Of a stretch of DNA of 64,000 bases, positions 33,402-41,911 are shown piece by piece. The translations under genes were made by a program, and so were the position numbers. Origin of the DNA: Acidiphilium rubrum (GTDB lineage: Bacteria > Pseudomonadota > Alphaproteobacteria > Acetobacterales > Acetobacteraceae); contig NZ_FTNE01000009.1 of the NCBI RefSeq assembly GCF_900156265.1, forward strand, positions 62,001-126,000, given 5' to 3'. The notes beneath the pieces were generated by a model that did not search any database, had not been told where the DNA came from, and saw only the letters and a program-made list of their open reading frames with translations. Positions within the stretch are counted from its first letter, which is position 1, and every line of letters begins with the position of its first letter.

Positions 33402-34804
33402 GAACGTACTCCGTTCTGCAAGGAAACAACACGCCCGGGCACTTGCCCAAACGCTACGACGCAGTTCCGGCCGGCTCGCTTCGCCTCGTAAAGGGCTAAA
33501 TCCGCGCGCCCTAGCAAATTGTCTGCCGCGTCGCTCAAGTGCAGTGCCGCCGCATCCGCAATTGTCAAACCGATGCTCGCCGTCACGCGGATTGTACGAT
33601 CAACGACCATTTCCGCGATCGTGAGCCGGATTTTCTCCGCAATCACCAACGCCGCTGCCTCGTCGGACAGTCCGCCGATCACAACGACGAACTCTTCGCC
33701 GCCATAGCGCACGATCAGGTCGCTCGGCCGCAGATTTTGCCGCAGGATATCGGCAACACCCTGCAGCGCCTTGTCGCCAACCGCATGGCCGTTGTGATCG
33801 TTGATCGCTTTGAAATGATCGAGGTCGATCATGAATAAACCAAAGCCCCCGACCGCAGTGTCCTCGCACAGGCGCTCCAGATGGGAGTTCAAATACCGCC
33901 GGTTGTAAAGCTGGGTCAGGGGATCGATCACTGCAAGCCGCAGCGCGCTCCCAACATCGTCGCGCAGGGTATCTTCGTAAAATTTGCGCTGGATCTGATT
34001 ATTGACACGCAGCAGCAATTCGTCAGGGTCGAGCGGCAGGACCAGACAATCGTTCGCGCCGAGATCGAGTGCAGCGATCATCAGGTCACGTTCATCGGGT
34101 TCCGCGATCAGCAGCAGCGGCGTCTCCCGCGTTTCGGCTCTGGCACGGCAACGTGCGACCAGGCGCAGAGGATCGCCGTCGAGCAGCGACAGGCTGATCA
34201 GAATAAGATCGAACTGCCCAGTTGTCGTCTGCGCAAGCAAGGCAGCTTCGTCGGAGGCGACCGAAACCCCAAGCCCGGCGCCATGCAGACAGGCTTCGAT
34301 GGTTGCGGTCCGCGCTGCAAGATCATCGGCGATCAAAACGCGTGCCTGACCGTTTTGGACATCGCTTGGTTGGGCGACCCGCAGACCGAGGGCGGTCGCC
34401 GCCGCCCCGCGCACGCGCCATTCATCCATCAAACGCTTCAAACGCAGAATGCCGCGCAATCTTGCCAGCAGCAAATCGTAATCGACCGGCTTTGTCAGAA
34501 ATTCATCGGCTCCGGATCGCAGTCCTTTCGCACGTTCGGCAGGTTTCTCCAGTCCGGTGATCATGACGATCGGAATATGAGCCGTGGCCGCACCCTCTCT
34601 CAGCGCGTTGCACACTTCGTAACCGCTCATTGTCGGCATCAGCACGTCGAGCAAAATAACGTCGGGTTGCCAAACGTGCGCCACTTCGACCGTTTCCCGA
34701 CTATCGGTAACAGTTTTGACATCGTAGTATTCCTGCAGAAGTCGCGCTTCTAGCAGACGAGCGTTTGGAGCGATGTCATCGACGACTAGGACCCTGGCGG
34801 TCAA
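33398..34804 (-). CDS. pleD: PleD-type response regulator with diguanylate cyclase domain
   Basis: A 468-residue protein with REC-REC-GGDEF layout. The first receiver is intact: Asp9/Asp10, phospho-acceptor Asp53 (LLDVLMP) and Lys105. The second has Ser204 where the phospho-Asp should be (ILISLSLLD), so it is probably an adaptor for dimerisation, as in Caulobacter PleD. The cyclase domain has GGEEF (residues 368-372) and the inhibitory RPSD I-site five residues before it. It should make cyclic di-GMP when phosphorylated. The start is TTG at 34804 with a strong AAGGAG; no ATG lies before the first receiver strand. Confidence 0.93.
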   Translation of the reverse strand: MTARVLVVDDIAPNARLLEARLLQEYYDVKTVTDSRETVEVAHVWQPDVILLDVLMPTMSGYEVCNALREGAATAHIPIVMITGLEKPAERAKGLRSGADEFLTKPVDYDLLLARLRGILRLKRLMDEWRVRGAAATALGLRVAQPSDVQNGQARVLIADDLAARTATIEACLHGAGLGVSVASDEAALLAQTTTGQFDLILISLSLLDGDPLRLVARCRARAETRETPLLLIAEPDERDLMIAALDLGANDCLVLPLDPDELLLRVNNQIQRKFYEDTLRDDVGSALRLAVIDPLTQLYNRRYLNSHLERLCEDTAVGGFGLFMIDLDHFKAINDHNGHAVGDKALQGVADILRQNLRPSDLIVRYGGEEFVVVIGGLSDEAAALVIAEKIRLTIAEMVVDRTIRVTASIGLTIADAAALHLSDAADNLLGRADLALYEAKRAGRNCVVAFGQVPGRVVSLQNGVRS

Positions 34805-35177
34805 AACGCACTCCTTCTAAACAGACCGCAGTCTGTTATTTATAAAATTTTCACTACAATAGCGTCGTGTCTTCAGCACGTAAAAACTTATGTTAATATG
34901 CAGCGGATTATCTCACGCAATCTAAGCTGTTTTCGGCCGAACGCAACAACTCCATGTTGTAAAAATCGACCAAAGAGACCGGCAGAACGGATGGTACCAG
35001 ACCCGCCGCATCACCCCTGGTTGCGTGCGGGCCACCCTGTTCGGGGCCTCACCCTGTCCACAGATTAAGTTGCGCAGCGCGCCGTCCGCTAACTTACTTG
35101 ATATCCGGCAATTAGCGCAAGAAGAATGCCCTGCTGTGGCCAGATCGCGGTGATGTCATCTTCGGCGGGGTGAAGCT
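34805..35177. other. Intergenic region between pleD and the porin gene
   Basis: About 370 bp without a convincing gene. The part near pleD is A/T-rich and holds the dyad listed separately; the middle and right part is more GC-rich and non-coding by eye. No clear terminator for the porin was found. Confidence 0.5.
34820..34837. promoter_or_regulatory. Dyad just upstream of the pleD ribosome site
   Basis: AACAGAC-CGCA-GTCTGTT is a perfect 7-bp inverted repeat with a 4-bp spacer, ending a few bases before the AAGGAG of pleD. It could be an operator near the transcription start, or a leader hairpin controlling translation of the TTG start. Confidence 0.4.
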
Positions 35178-36605
35178 TTAAAATACGATATTCGTCCGGA
35201 TTCCGATGATCAATTCATTGCCCAGCTTTCGCACCGGGTCGGCGGGATCTGGAATACCCGCGCCCGGGTTGAGGACATACTGAATATCCGATTGGATTTG
35301 CCACCATGGCGTGATCTGGGCCTGATAAGTAGCTTCGATCAGCGTCTCAACCGATCGGACGGGATAGCCTCCTCCCCTCAAGGCTCTGAGCGCCCTATCG
35401 GACGCTGCCACCCCCGACCCAACCCGACCAATTCCGAGGTCGACCCCCATTATGTCACCGTCGCGTCCTTCCAGCGGGGCCGTTAGGGTGGCGCCGCCGT
35501 TGAACGAAAAGGCGATCAGATTGCGATCGCCGGGGGCGCCCATGACTCGTGAGAACAGGTTGAGAGTTCGGGCCGCATAAGCCGGGGAGACCCAGACGGT
35601 CTGGTCGGCCACGGCGTAGAGACTGTCGTTATGCCTTCGGAGGGCAGGGACTCCTGATGAGTCCGGACTCGCCAACGAGACACCGTTGGTCGACTCGGCC
35701 TGGTCGGGGACATTCGCTGTGTCATACCAGAAGCCGATCTTGTAAGTGCCCGGCAGCCCTTTGTCGGGTGTGCCGCCTGGGGTGACCATGTCGCCGATCG
35801 CTGGCTGATTGATCGCGTATTGCAACTCACCGATGATCAGAGCGCCGGTATTGGTGTTGAACCGTGTCCCCCCGGCATCACGCGATTGCGGGTCGTTGGC
35901 GAACGGACCGCCGGGCGGATTGTCGTCGAAGGCCCCGAGCAGGAGGGTCTGATTATCCGCCGGTTTGAACTGCAACCGCCCGCCGAGCGAAGAGAGCGGA
36001 TAGGCCGGACCGCCCGCATAGAGATCGGCCGAGGGCACCAGCGGCCATCCCGCCATGGTGTTGACGAACAGAGCGGAATATTTGCTGACGATGAAGTCCT
36101 GGTCGATGCTCTGCTGGCCGATCTTGAAATCCGCCCTGCCATAATCGAAACCCTGATCGTACCAGACTTCCCAAAGACGGGTCGAATCCTCTGCTTCGGT
36201 GCCGTTGGCCGTCTGCAGATCGTCAAGGTAGTAGGGGCTCAGGCTGCGGCCGTGGATCTGCAGGGCACTGACGTCGACAGAGCCGTTGGGCATGTTGAAG
36301 GCCTTGCCGGTGTCGATCTGGAGGGTGATGGTCGTCAGTCCCTGCATCGTCGCGCCCTGCTTGATCCCGCCGGCGACATTGCCGAGCAGGGTTTCGGTGT
36401 CGGTGCCGGCCAGCGTGATGCCATCGTCAGCGAGCGTGGTGCGCAGGCCGCCGAGCGAGCCCAGCAAGGTGCCGCGCGTCCATATTCCATGATCGGTTTG
36501 GGCGATCGCGCTGGCAGTGCCGCCGACCCAAGCCATCAAGGCGGCGGTGCCGAGCAGCCATCGGCCCACGTGACTGCGTTGCTGCCGCGAGGCTGGAGGT
36601 AGCAT
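35178..36605 (-). CDS. OprB-family carbohydrate-type porin
   Basis: A 475-residue outer-membrane porin. A signal peptide (basic SRQQRSHVGR, core LLGTAALMAWVGG, cut near AIA) is followed by a barrel typical of OprB: LWEVWYDQGFDYGRADFKIGQQSIDQDF, YPLSSLGGRLQFKP and a C-terminal LGNELIIGIRTNIVF with terminal Phe. OprB-type channels let sugars and similar solutes through the outer membrane. The ATG at 36605 has GGGAG at normal distance; one at 36611 is too close to it. It follows the iron genes on the same strand with 169 bp between, so it may be independent of them. Confidence 0.85.
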   Translation of the reverse strand: MLPPASRQQRSHVGRWLLGTAALMAWVGGTASAIAQTDHGIWTRGTLLGSLGGLRTTLADDGITLAGTDTETLLGNVAGGIKQGATMQGLTTITLQIDTGKAFNMPNGSVDVSALQIHGRSLSPYYLDDLQTANGTEAEDSTRLWEVWYDQGFDYGRADFKIGQQSIDQDFIVSKYSALFVNTMAGWPLVPSADLYAGGPAYPLSSLGGRLQFKPADNQTLLLGAFDDNPPGGPFANDPQSRDAGGTRFNTNTGALIIGELQYAINQPAIGDMVTPGGTPDKGLPGTYKIGFWYDTANVPDQAESTNGVSLASPDSSGVPALRRHNDSLYAVADQTVWVSPAYAARTLNLFSRVMGAPGDRNLIAFSFNGGATLTAPLEGRDGDIMGVDLGIGRVGSGVAASDRALRALRGGGYPVRSVETLIEATYQAQITPWWQIQSDIQYVLNPGAGIPDPADPVRKLGNELIIGIRTNIVF

Positions 36606-36774
36606 GGTCATTCTCCCGGATTGATAGGCCGAAAACTGATGCACCGGTGTGATGCCAACTCGTGGATAACAACGGACGGAAGCGTTGTACGCTCTTATCC
36701 GCTCGCCATCGATGTTTCAGCCCGCTCACACCCCGACGCTCTTATCATGACGATCAGGATCGGACCGCCAGAGT

Positions 36775-38049
36775 TCAGGTCATCTCAAGTAATGCCTGGC
36801 CGATATAGCCGCCCTTCGCCATGCCTGCGGGACAGGCGAAGATCGCGCTGCCGACATGGGTGGTGAACTGGTTCAGCGCATCGATCCGCGACATTTTTTC
36901 AAACATCGGGATGAAGCTGCGGCGCGGGTCGCGCTGGTATGCGATGAACATCAGCCCAGCGTCGTATTCCATCGCCTGCTTCCAAGGTGGCCAACGCTCG
37001 GCAACGAAGGATGCGCCGTCGCTATAGTTGTAGGCACGCCGCAGCATCTGCGCCCCCGCGTTTTCTGCCGGTGCCGCGAGCCGGGCGTGGGCGGTGGCCG
37101 GAATCAGGGGGTTGCCGTCCTTGTCGGCGGCGGCCAGGTCGAGCGGCTGGAATTCATGCACCCCGCCCAGCGGGGCACCGCTGGGCTTGTGCCGGCCGAT
37201 CGTTTGTTCCTGAAACCCCAGCTTCATCTGATCCCAGTGTTCCAGCGCGATGCGAATGCGGCGGAACACGGCGTAGCTGCCGCCCTGCATCCAGCGCGGG
37301 CTTTCGCTGCCGGCCCAGATGTGATCGTTCATGGTCGCCGCGTCGCGGAATTTCGGGTTCATCGTACCGTCTTTGAAGCCCATCAGATTGCGCGGCGTGC
37401 CCTGCGCGCGATTGGCGGTGCAAAAGCCCGCCTGGGTCCAGCGTACGCTGATGGCATCGCCACCGAGGCGCACGAGTTCGCGCACCGCATGGAAGGCGAC
37501 TTGCGGGTGGTCTGCGCTCGCCTGCACCGAGAGCGCACCGCCGGTATGCCCTGCCTCCAACTGGTCACCAGGGAACACTGGCAGATCGACCAGCGCGGCG
37601 GGGCGATGTCTCGCAAGGCCGTAGCGGTCCTTGCCCGCCAGCGCGAACAAATCCGGGCCGAAGCCAAATGTTATCGTGAGGCGCTGCGGGCCGAGGTCGA
37701 GCGCATCGAGACTGTCGAAAGGGTGATCGGGATCGGTCGGGGGCGCCGCGAGCTTGCCCGCGGTCAGGCGGGCGCTGGCTGCGGTCCATGTCCTGAACAG
37801 GGCGATCAGCGCCGGGCGGTCGGCGGCGTTCAGGTCGAGCGACGCGAAATACGTGTTGCTCTGCATCGGGTTCGGGGTTGCGATGCCGTTCTGATGAGCA
37901 CCGAAAAACGGTTCGGTTACGGCATCGAGCGTCTGATAACTGGCAAGGGACGGTGTCGCGCCGGCGTTGGCGGCGCCGATGCCTGCCACGCCCGCGACAC
38001 CGCCGGCAGCGGCGAGAAACCCCCGGCGGGATGCCTGTTGCCGGCTCAT
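36775..38049 (-). CDS. efeB: EfeB-type Dyp peroxidase / deferrochelatase
   Basis: A 424-residue secreted haem enzyme. The N-terminus has a twin-arginine signal (SRRGFLAAAGG). The Dyp-family GFKDGTMNP motif supplies the catalytic Asp, and FTTHVGSAIFACPAG near the C-terminus contains the probable haem-ligand His. EfeB proteins act in the periplasm as peroxidases and in iron uptake with EfeU and EfeO, neither of which is present here; an Fbp-type importer is encoded upstream instead. The ATG at 38049 overlaps the stop of the upstream gene by 4 bp. Whether it releases iron from haem is debated for the family. Confidence 0.9.
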   Translation of the reverse strand: MSRQQASRRGFLAAAGGVAGVAGIGAANAGATPSLASYQTLDAVTEPFFGAHQNGIATPNPMQSNTYFASLDLNAADRPALIALFRTWTAASARLTAGKLAAPPTDPDHPFDSLDALDLGPQRLTITFGFGPDLFALAGKDRYGLARHRPAALVDLPVFPGDQLEAGHTGGALSVQASADHPQVAFHAVRELVRLGGDAISVRWTQAGFCTANRAQGTPRNLMGFKDGTMNPKFRDAATMNDHIWAGSESPRWMQGGSYAVFRRIRIALEHWDQMKLGFQEQTIGRHKPSGAPLGGVHEFQPLDLAAADKDGNPLIPATAHARLAAPAENAGAQMLRRAYNYSDGASFVAERWPPWKQAMEYDAGLMFIAYQRDPRRSFIPMFEKMSRIDALNQFTTHVGSAIFACPAGMAKGGYIGQALLEMT

Positions 38050-39179
38050 CGGCTGGCCGCCATCAGCGTATTGGTATCGTCCTGCACGTAGTAGAACCCG
38101 GTGCCATCCGGCATCAAGGCAATGCCGAACAGGTCGCCGCTGCCCGGCGGGGATTGCGCTTCGTCGGCATCGATCCACCGCGCGCCACGCTGGGTCCCCG
38201 TTTGAGGGTCGATTTCGACCACCTGGCCGTTCAGGGCATTGATCGCCAGCAGGTCGCCGTTCGGGGCCATTGCCATCGCCAAAGGCCGCTTGAGCAGGCC
38301 GCCGGTGGTGACGACGACACCGGTGCCGGCGCTGGTGGTGCGGGTGGCGGCGTCCTTGATCGCGACGATCCGGTTGGCCACGCCATCCGATACATAGAGC
38401 GTGCCATCCGCACCCAGCGCCAGACCGGTTGGCCCCACCGCGAAGGCGCTGGCATCAGCGATCGCGCTGAAGCCGCTGGCGATCACGGTCGATGACGCAA
38501 TGGTGGGGGCCTGGCCGGCTTGCGTGTTCAGCACGAGCCGCAAAACCGTCGCCTTGTGCTGGTCGGGTGTGCCCGGCGCGCCCATGCCGAAGCCGATATT
38601 GCTGATGAACAGCGTCGCGGTATCGCCCTGGTCGATCACCGCAATATTGCCCCACGGCCCGTTGATCTGCGGATCGGTGATGGTGCTGATGATTTTGCCG
38701 TTGGAATCTAGTACGATCAGGCAACCCTGGCCGAGCGTGGCGGTGGTACCGTCCTTGCTCGGCATGCTGCCGACGACGATGTCGCCGGATTTCAGCATGG
38801 TCATTGCAGTGGTGAGCCCGACGCCGCCGGGACACGCCTTGAGGTCGGCCGGAACATTGGCGAACAGCCGCGTCGCCCTGGTGGTCGGATCATATTGCAT
38901 GATGGTGGTTCCGGTGCCCTGAAAATTCTTTCGGTTGTTGAAATTGTCGAACAGCACGTCACCCGCCTTGACGCGGCCGGACGTGACCGGGGCGACGATC
39001 AGCGCATAGGGATTTTCATCGCCATCGGCCGGGATCGACGAGGTCAGCAGCGTATGTTTGTGCAGATCGGCGATGAACGGCGCGGTCGGCGGGGCTGCGT
39101 GACCGATGCCGAGACTGAAGAGGGCAGTACCGGCACCGAACAGCAGGTGGGGCAGCAGGCGGGTTCGCAATCGAGTCAT
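38046..39179 (-). CDS. Secreted NHL/beta-propeller-like protein
   Basis: A 377-residue protein with a signal peptide (RTRLLPHLLFGAGTALFSLGIGHA) and a repetitive beta-propeller-like body, for example PTGLALGADGTLYVSDGVANRIVAI and RPLAMAMAPNGDLLAINALNGQVVEID. The propeller assignment is from this NHL-like repeat pattern; the function is unknown. It is translationally coupled to efeB (4-bp overlap) and lies behind a Fur-box candidate, so a role in periplasmic iron or haem handling is inferred from context only. An AGGAGT ribosome site supports the ATG at 39179. Confidence 0.7.
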   Translation of the reverse strand: MTRLRTRLLPHLLFGAGTALFSLGIGHAAPPTAPFIADLHKHTLLTSSIPADGDENPYALIVAPVTSGRVKAGDVLFDNFNNRKNFQGTGTTIMQYDPTTRATRLFANVPADLKACPGGVGLTTAMTMLKSGDIVVGSMPSKDGTTATLGQGCLIVLDSNGKIISTITDPQINGPWGNIAVIDQGDTATLFISNIGFGMGAPGTPDQHKATVLRLVLNTQAGQAPTIASSTVIASGFSAIADASAFAVGPTGLALGADGTLYVSDGVANRIVAIKDAATRTTSAGTGVVVTTGGLLKRPLAMAMAPNGDLLAINALNGQVVEIDPQTGTQRGARWIDADEAQSPPGSGDLFGIALMPDGTGFYYVQDDTNTLMAASR

Positions 39180-39208
39180 CGGGATACTCCTTGAGTCAGA
39201 TCGATAAA

Positions 39209-39229
39209 TGCGAATAGGTCTCATTCGCA
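39209..39229. promoter_or_regulatory. Fur-box candidate before the NHL-efeB genes
   Basis: TGCGAAT-N7-ATTCGCA is a perfect 7-bp inverted repeat in the 21-bp spacing of the classical Fur consensus (TGATAAT-N7-ATTATCA). It lies 30 bp before the NHL gene start. It resembles the box before fbpA. Confidence 0.65.
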
Positions 39230-39265
39230 AACAAAAAAGCGGCGTCACCTCGGATAGGATTGGCG

Positions 39266-40312
39266 TCATCGAACCACGGTGACCTTTGGAAAACCGGTAA
39301 CCGGACCGGCAACGACCAGGCCTCGCCTCGCGTCACGCGGCGGCAGGCGATGGCTGAATACCCGGGCATAAACCGGCGGTACAGCGGGATCGGCAAGGTG
39401 CAATTCGATCAGCGCGTCGTGTCCGAAATACTGCGCGGCGCCGACGCGTGCCGGCGTGCTGCCAGTCATGCCCTGCGGCACCAAGTCGATCTGCTCGGGC
39501 CTGATCATCAGATGCACCGGACCGCGCATCGGCGCCGCGAGGTCGAGCGTCCCCAGCACACAGGTGGCCTGCATGCCGTCGGCCATCCCGTCGATCAGCA
39601 CCGCCTCGCCGACGAAACGGGCGAGACCGGCGTCGGCCGGCCGATGATAGAGCGCCGCTGGCGCGGCGTGCTGGACGATCACCCCGTTGCGCAGGACCGC
39701 GACTTGATCGCCCATCGACAGGGCTTCGGCCTGGTCATGCGTCACCAGAATTGCCGTCGCCCGCGCCTGTTTCAATGCCGCCGCCACGGTCTGGCGGACA
39801 TCCTGGCGCCGCGCGGCATCGAGGGCGGAAAACGGCTCGTCGAGCAGCACGAGACGCGGCGATGTCGCGAGGGCACGTGCCAGCGCGACGCGCTGCTGCT
39901 CGCCGCCCGAGAGTTGATGCGGGCTGCGCTTCGCGAAGCCGGCCGGCAGGCCGACCATGTCAAGCAATTCGGCGACTCGCGCCGTGTGATTGCCGTGTCC
40001 GAGGCCGAAGGCGATGTTCGCGGCGACCGAGAGATGGGGGAATAATGCGCCCTCCTGGGCCAGATAACCGATGCGCCGGCGCTCGGGCGGTACATGCACG
40101 CAATGTCCGGTGACTTCGACACCATCGATCGTGATCGAGCCGGCATCGGCGCGTTCGAATCCGGCGATCAGGCGCAACAACGTCGTCTTGCCGCTGCCGG
40201 ATGCGCCCAGAATAGCGAGCAGCATGCCGCTGGCCACCGACAGGCTCGCGCGATCGAGCACAAGAGTGCCACCGAATGTTTTGGAGATAGCGGCAATATC
40301 GACCGATGCCAT
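39266..40312 (-). CDS. fbpC: Fe3+-type ABC transporter ATPase (FbpC-like)
   Basis: A 348-residue ATPase of the FbpC/PotA class. Walker A GASGSGKT, Q-loop region GYLAQEGALFP, signature LSGGEQQRVALARAL and Walker B LVLLDEPFSALD are all intact. A C-terminal TOBE-like domain follows (VHLMIRPEQIDLVPQG). It energises the permease encoded 1 bp upstream. The genes fbpA, fbpB and fbpC form one minus-strand operon. The substrate assignment rests on the binding protein and the Fur box. Confidence 0.9.
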   Translation of the reverse strand: MASVDIAAISKTFGGTLVLDRASLSVASGMLLAILGASGSGKTTLLRLIAGFERADAGSITIDGVEVTGHCVHVPPERRRIGYLAQEGALFPHLSVAANIAFGLGHGNHTARVAELLDMVGLPAGFAKRSPHQLSGGEQQRVALARALATSPRLVLLDEPFSALDAARRQDVRQTVAAALKQARATAILVTHDQAEALSMGDQVAVLRNGVIVQHAAPAALYHRPADAGLARFVGEAVLIDGMADGMQATCVLGTLDLAAPMRGPVHLMIRPEQIDLVPQGMTGSTPARVGAAQYFGHDALIELHLADPAVPPVYARVFSHRLPPRDARRGLVVAGPVTGFPKVTVVR

Positions 40313-40313
40313 G

Positions 40314-41891
40314 TCAGCCTCCCGCCTGGGCGTGCAAGGCGGCCATGCCGAACCGCCGCGCCAGAAGCCAGCTGGCGGCCATGGATAATGTGATCAGCAC
40401 GGCGGCGTAGGGGGCGGCGGCGGCGAAAGCGAGCGTCGAGGTATCGCCCCAGATCCGCGTCGCCAGGGTTTCGGTGCCGATCGGGGCGAGCAGCAATGTC
40501 GCGGTCAATTCGGTCGTCACGGCCATGAATACCAACGCGGCGGCAGCGCCGAAGCCGGGGGCGGCAAGCGGCAGGGTGATCCGCCACAGCACACGGCGCC
40601 AGCCGGCACCAAGCGATTTCGCGGCCTCTTCCAGCCGGCGGTCCGATTGCAGCAATGCGGCGCGCATGGCGACCAGGGCAAACGGCATGAACAACATCGC
40701 ATAGGCGAGCAGCAGTAGCAGCGTGCTCTGATAGAGCGCCGGGACCGCCGCGATCGTGGCGGTAATCAGGGCCAGCGCGATCACGATGCCGGGCACGCCC
40801 TGCGCCAGCCAAGCACCGCGTTCCAGCGGCATGGTGAGCGAGAACCGCTGCCACCGCGCGGAAAGAACCGCGAGCGGCAACGCGAGAATCAGGGTCAGTC
40901 CCGCGGCGCCGAGGCCTAGTTCGATGGTGCTGATCGCCGCGGTCAACAAGGCGAGCGGCGAGGCCTCGGCCGGTGTGATCGCGTCCGCGCCATGCCGGGT
41001 CAGCCAGTACAGCACGGTGAGGATTGGCACACCGAGCGAAAGGCCGGCGAGTGCGGCGAAGCCAAGAACGGCCGGCAACCGCCAGACCCCCAGAGCATAG
41101 GGTACGCCGCGGCGCTGGGTACCGCGGCCGATGCGGGCATAGTGCACCGGGCGCCGCAACAGGGCCTCGGCGGCGATACAGCCGAGGCAGAACAGCAAGA
41201 GAATGATCGCGAGGGCCGCAGCCTCCGCACCGTCGAAGCCGGAGCGATAGGCGGCGTAGATCTCGGTGGTGAAGGTCCGGAACCGCATCAGGGCGAAGGC
41301 ACCGAATTCGACCATAATGTTCAAAGTGACCAGAAGCGCGCCGCCAAGCATTGCGGGTCGCAATTGCGGCAGAACCACGCGGCGCACGCAGCGCCACGGC
41401 GTGTCGCCCAGCGCGCGCGCCGCATCCTCCAGCGCCGGGTCGAGCCCGCGCAGCGCGGCGGCCACCGGCAGATAGACCAGCGGCGTATAGGCAAATACCG
41501 TCACGACCAGAGCGCCGCCGAAGCCTTCGAGCGCCGGGCTGATCGACACCCAGGCGTAGCTCGCGACAAACGCCGGCACCGCGAGCGGCGCCGTCGCCAG
41601 CACCGCCCAGACCGACCGCGCCGGCAGATCGGTTCGCTCGACCAGTAACGCCGAGGCGGTGCCGAGACCGACGCAGCAGATTGCCGCCGCCAGGGTCAGC
41701 GTGACCGTATTGATCAGCAGATCGCCGACCAGGGGCCGCCAGACCAGCGCCAGCATCCTGGCCGCTCCCGCCGTCACGGCATCCGCCACGGTGATGGCGA
41801 TCGGCAGGATGACCAGCGCTGCCGGCACCGCGCCGAGCAGCACCAGGCCGACCGGCGGGCGTCGGGTGGCTTGGGGCGGAATTTTTGTCAT
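40314..41891 (-). CDS. fbpB: Fe3+-type ABC transporter permease (FbpB-like, duplicated)
   Basis: A 525-residue permease with about 12 helices made of two tandem permease units. Each has an EAA-type coupling loop: EDAARALGDTPWRCVRRVVLPQ in the first half and EEAAKSLGAGWRRVLWRITLPL in the second. This duplicated form is characteristic of FbpB. The ATG at 41891 has AGGG nearby; one at 41903 is an alternative. The longer upstream frame is shadow of fbpA. Only 1 bp separates it from fbpC. Confidence 0.9.
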   Translation of the reverse strand: MTKIPPQATRRPPVGLVLLGAVPAALVILPIAITVADAVTAGAARMLALVWRPLVGDLLINTVTLTLAAAICCVGLGTASALLVERTDLPARSVWAVLATAPLAVPAFVASYAWVSISPALEGFGGALVVTVFAYTPLVYLPVAAALRGLDPALEDAARALGDTPWRCVRRVVLPQLRPAMLGGALLVTLNIMVEFGAFALMRFRTFTTEIYAAYRSGFDGAEAAALAIILLLFCLGCIAAEALLRRPVHYARIGRGTQRRGVPYALGVWRLPAVLGFAALAGLSLGVPILTVLYWLTRHGADAITPAEASPLALLTAAISTIELGLGAAGLTLILALPLAVLSARWQRFSLTMPLERGAWLAQGVPGIVIALALITATIAAVPALYQSTLLLLLAYAMLFMPFALVAMRAALLQSDRRLEEAAKSLGAGWRRVLWRITLPLAAPGFGAAAALVFMAVTTELTATLLLAPIGTETLATRIWGDTSTLAFAAAAPYAAVLITLSMAASWLLARRFGMAALHAQAGG

Positions 41892-41911
41892 TGCCCTGAT
41901 CATCCCCGCGA

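Noticed and set aside
36856-38091. A 411-codon plus-strand frame antisense to efeB
   Set aside because: It has no start-site support or domain; the opposite strand gives a full Dyp peroxidase with a Tat signal and the GFKDG motif.
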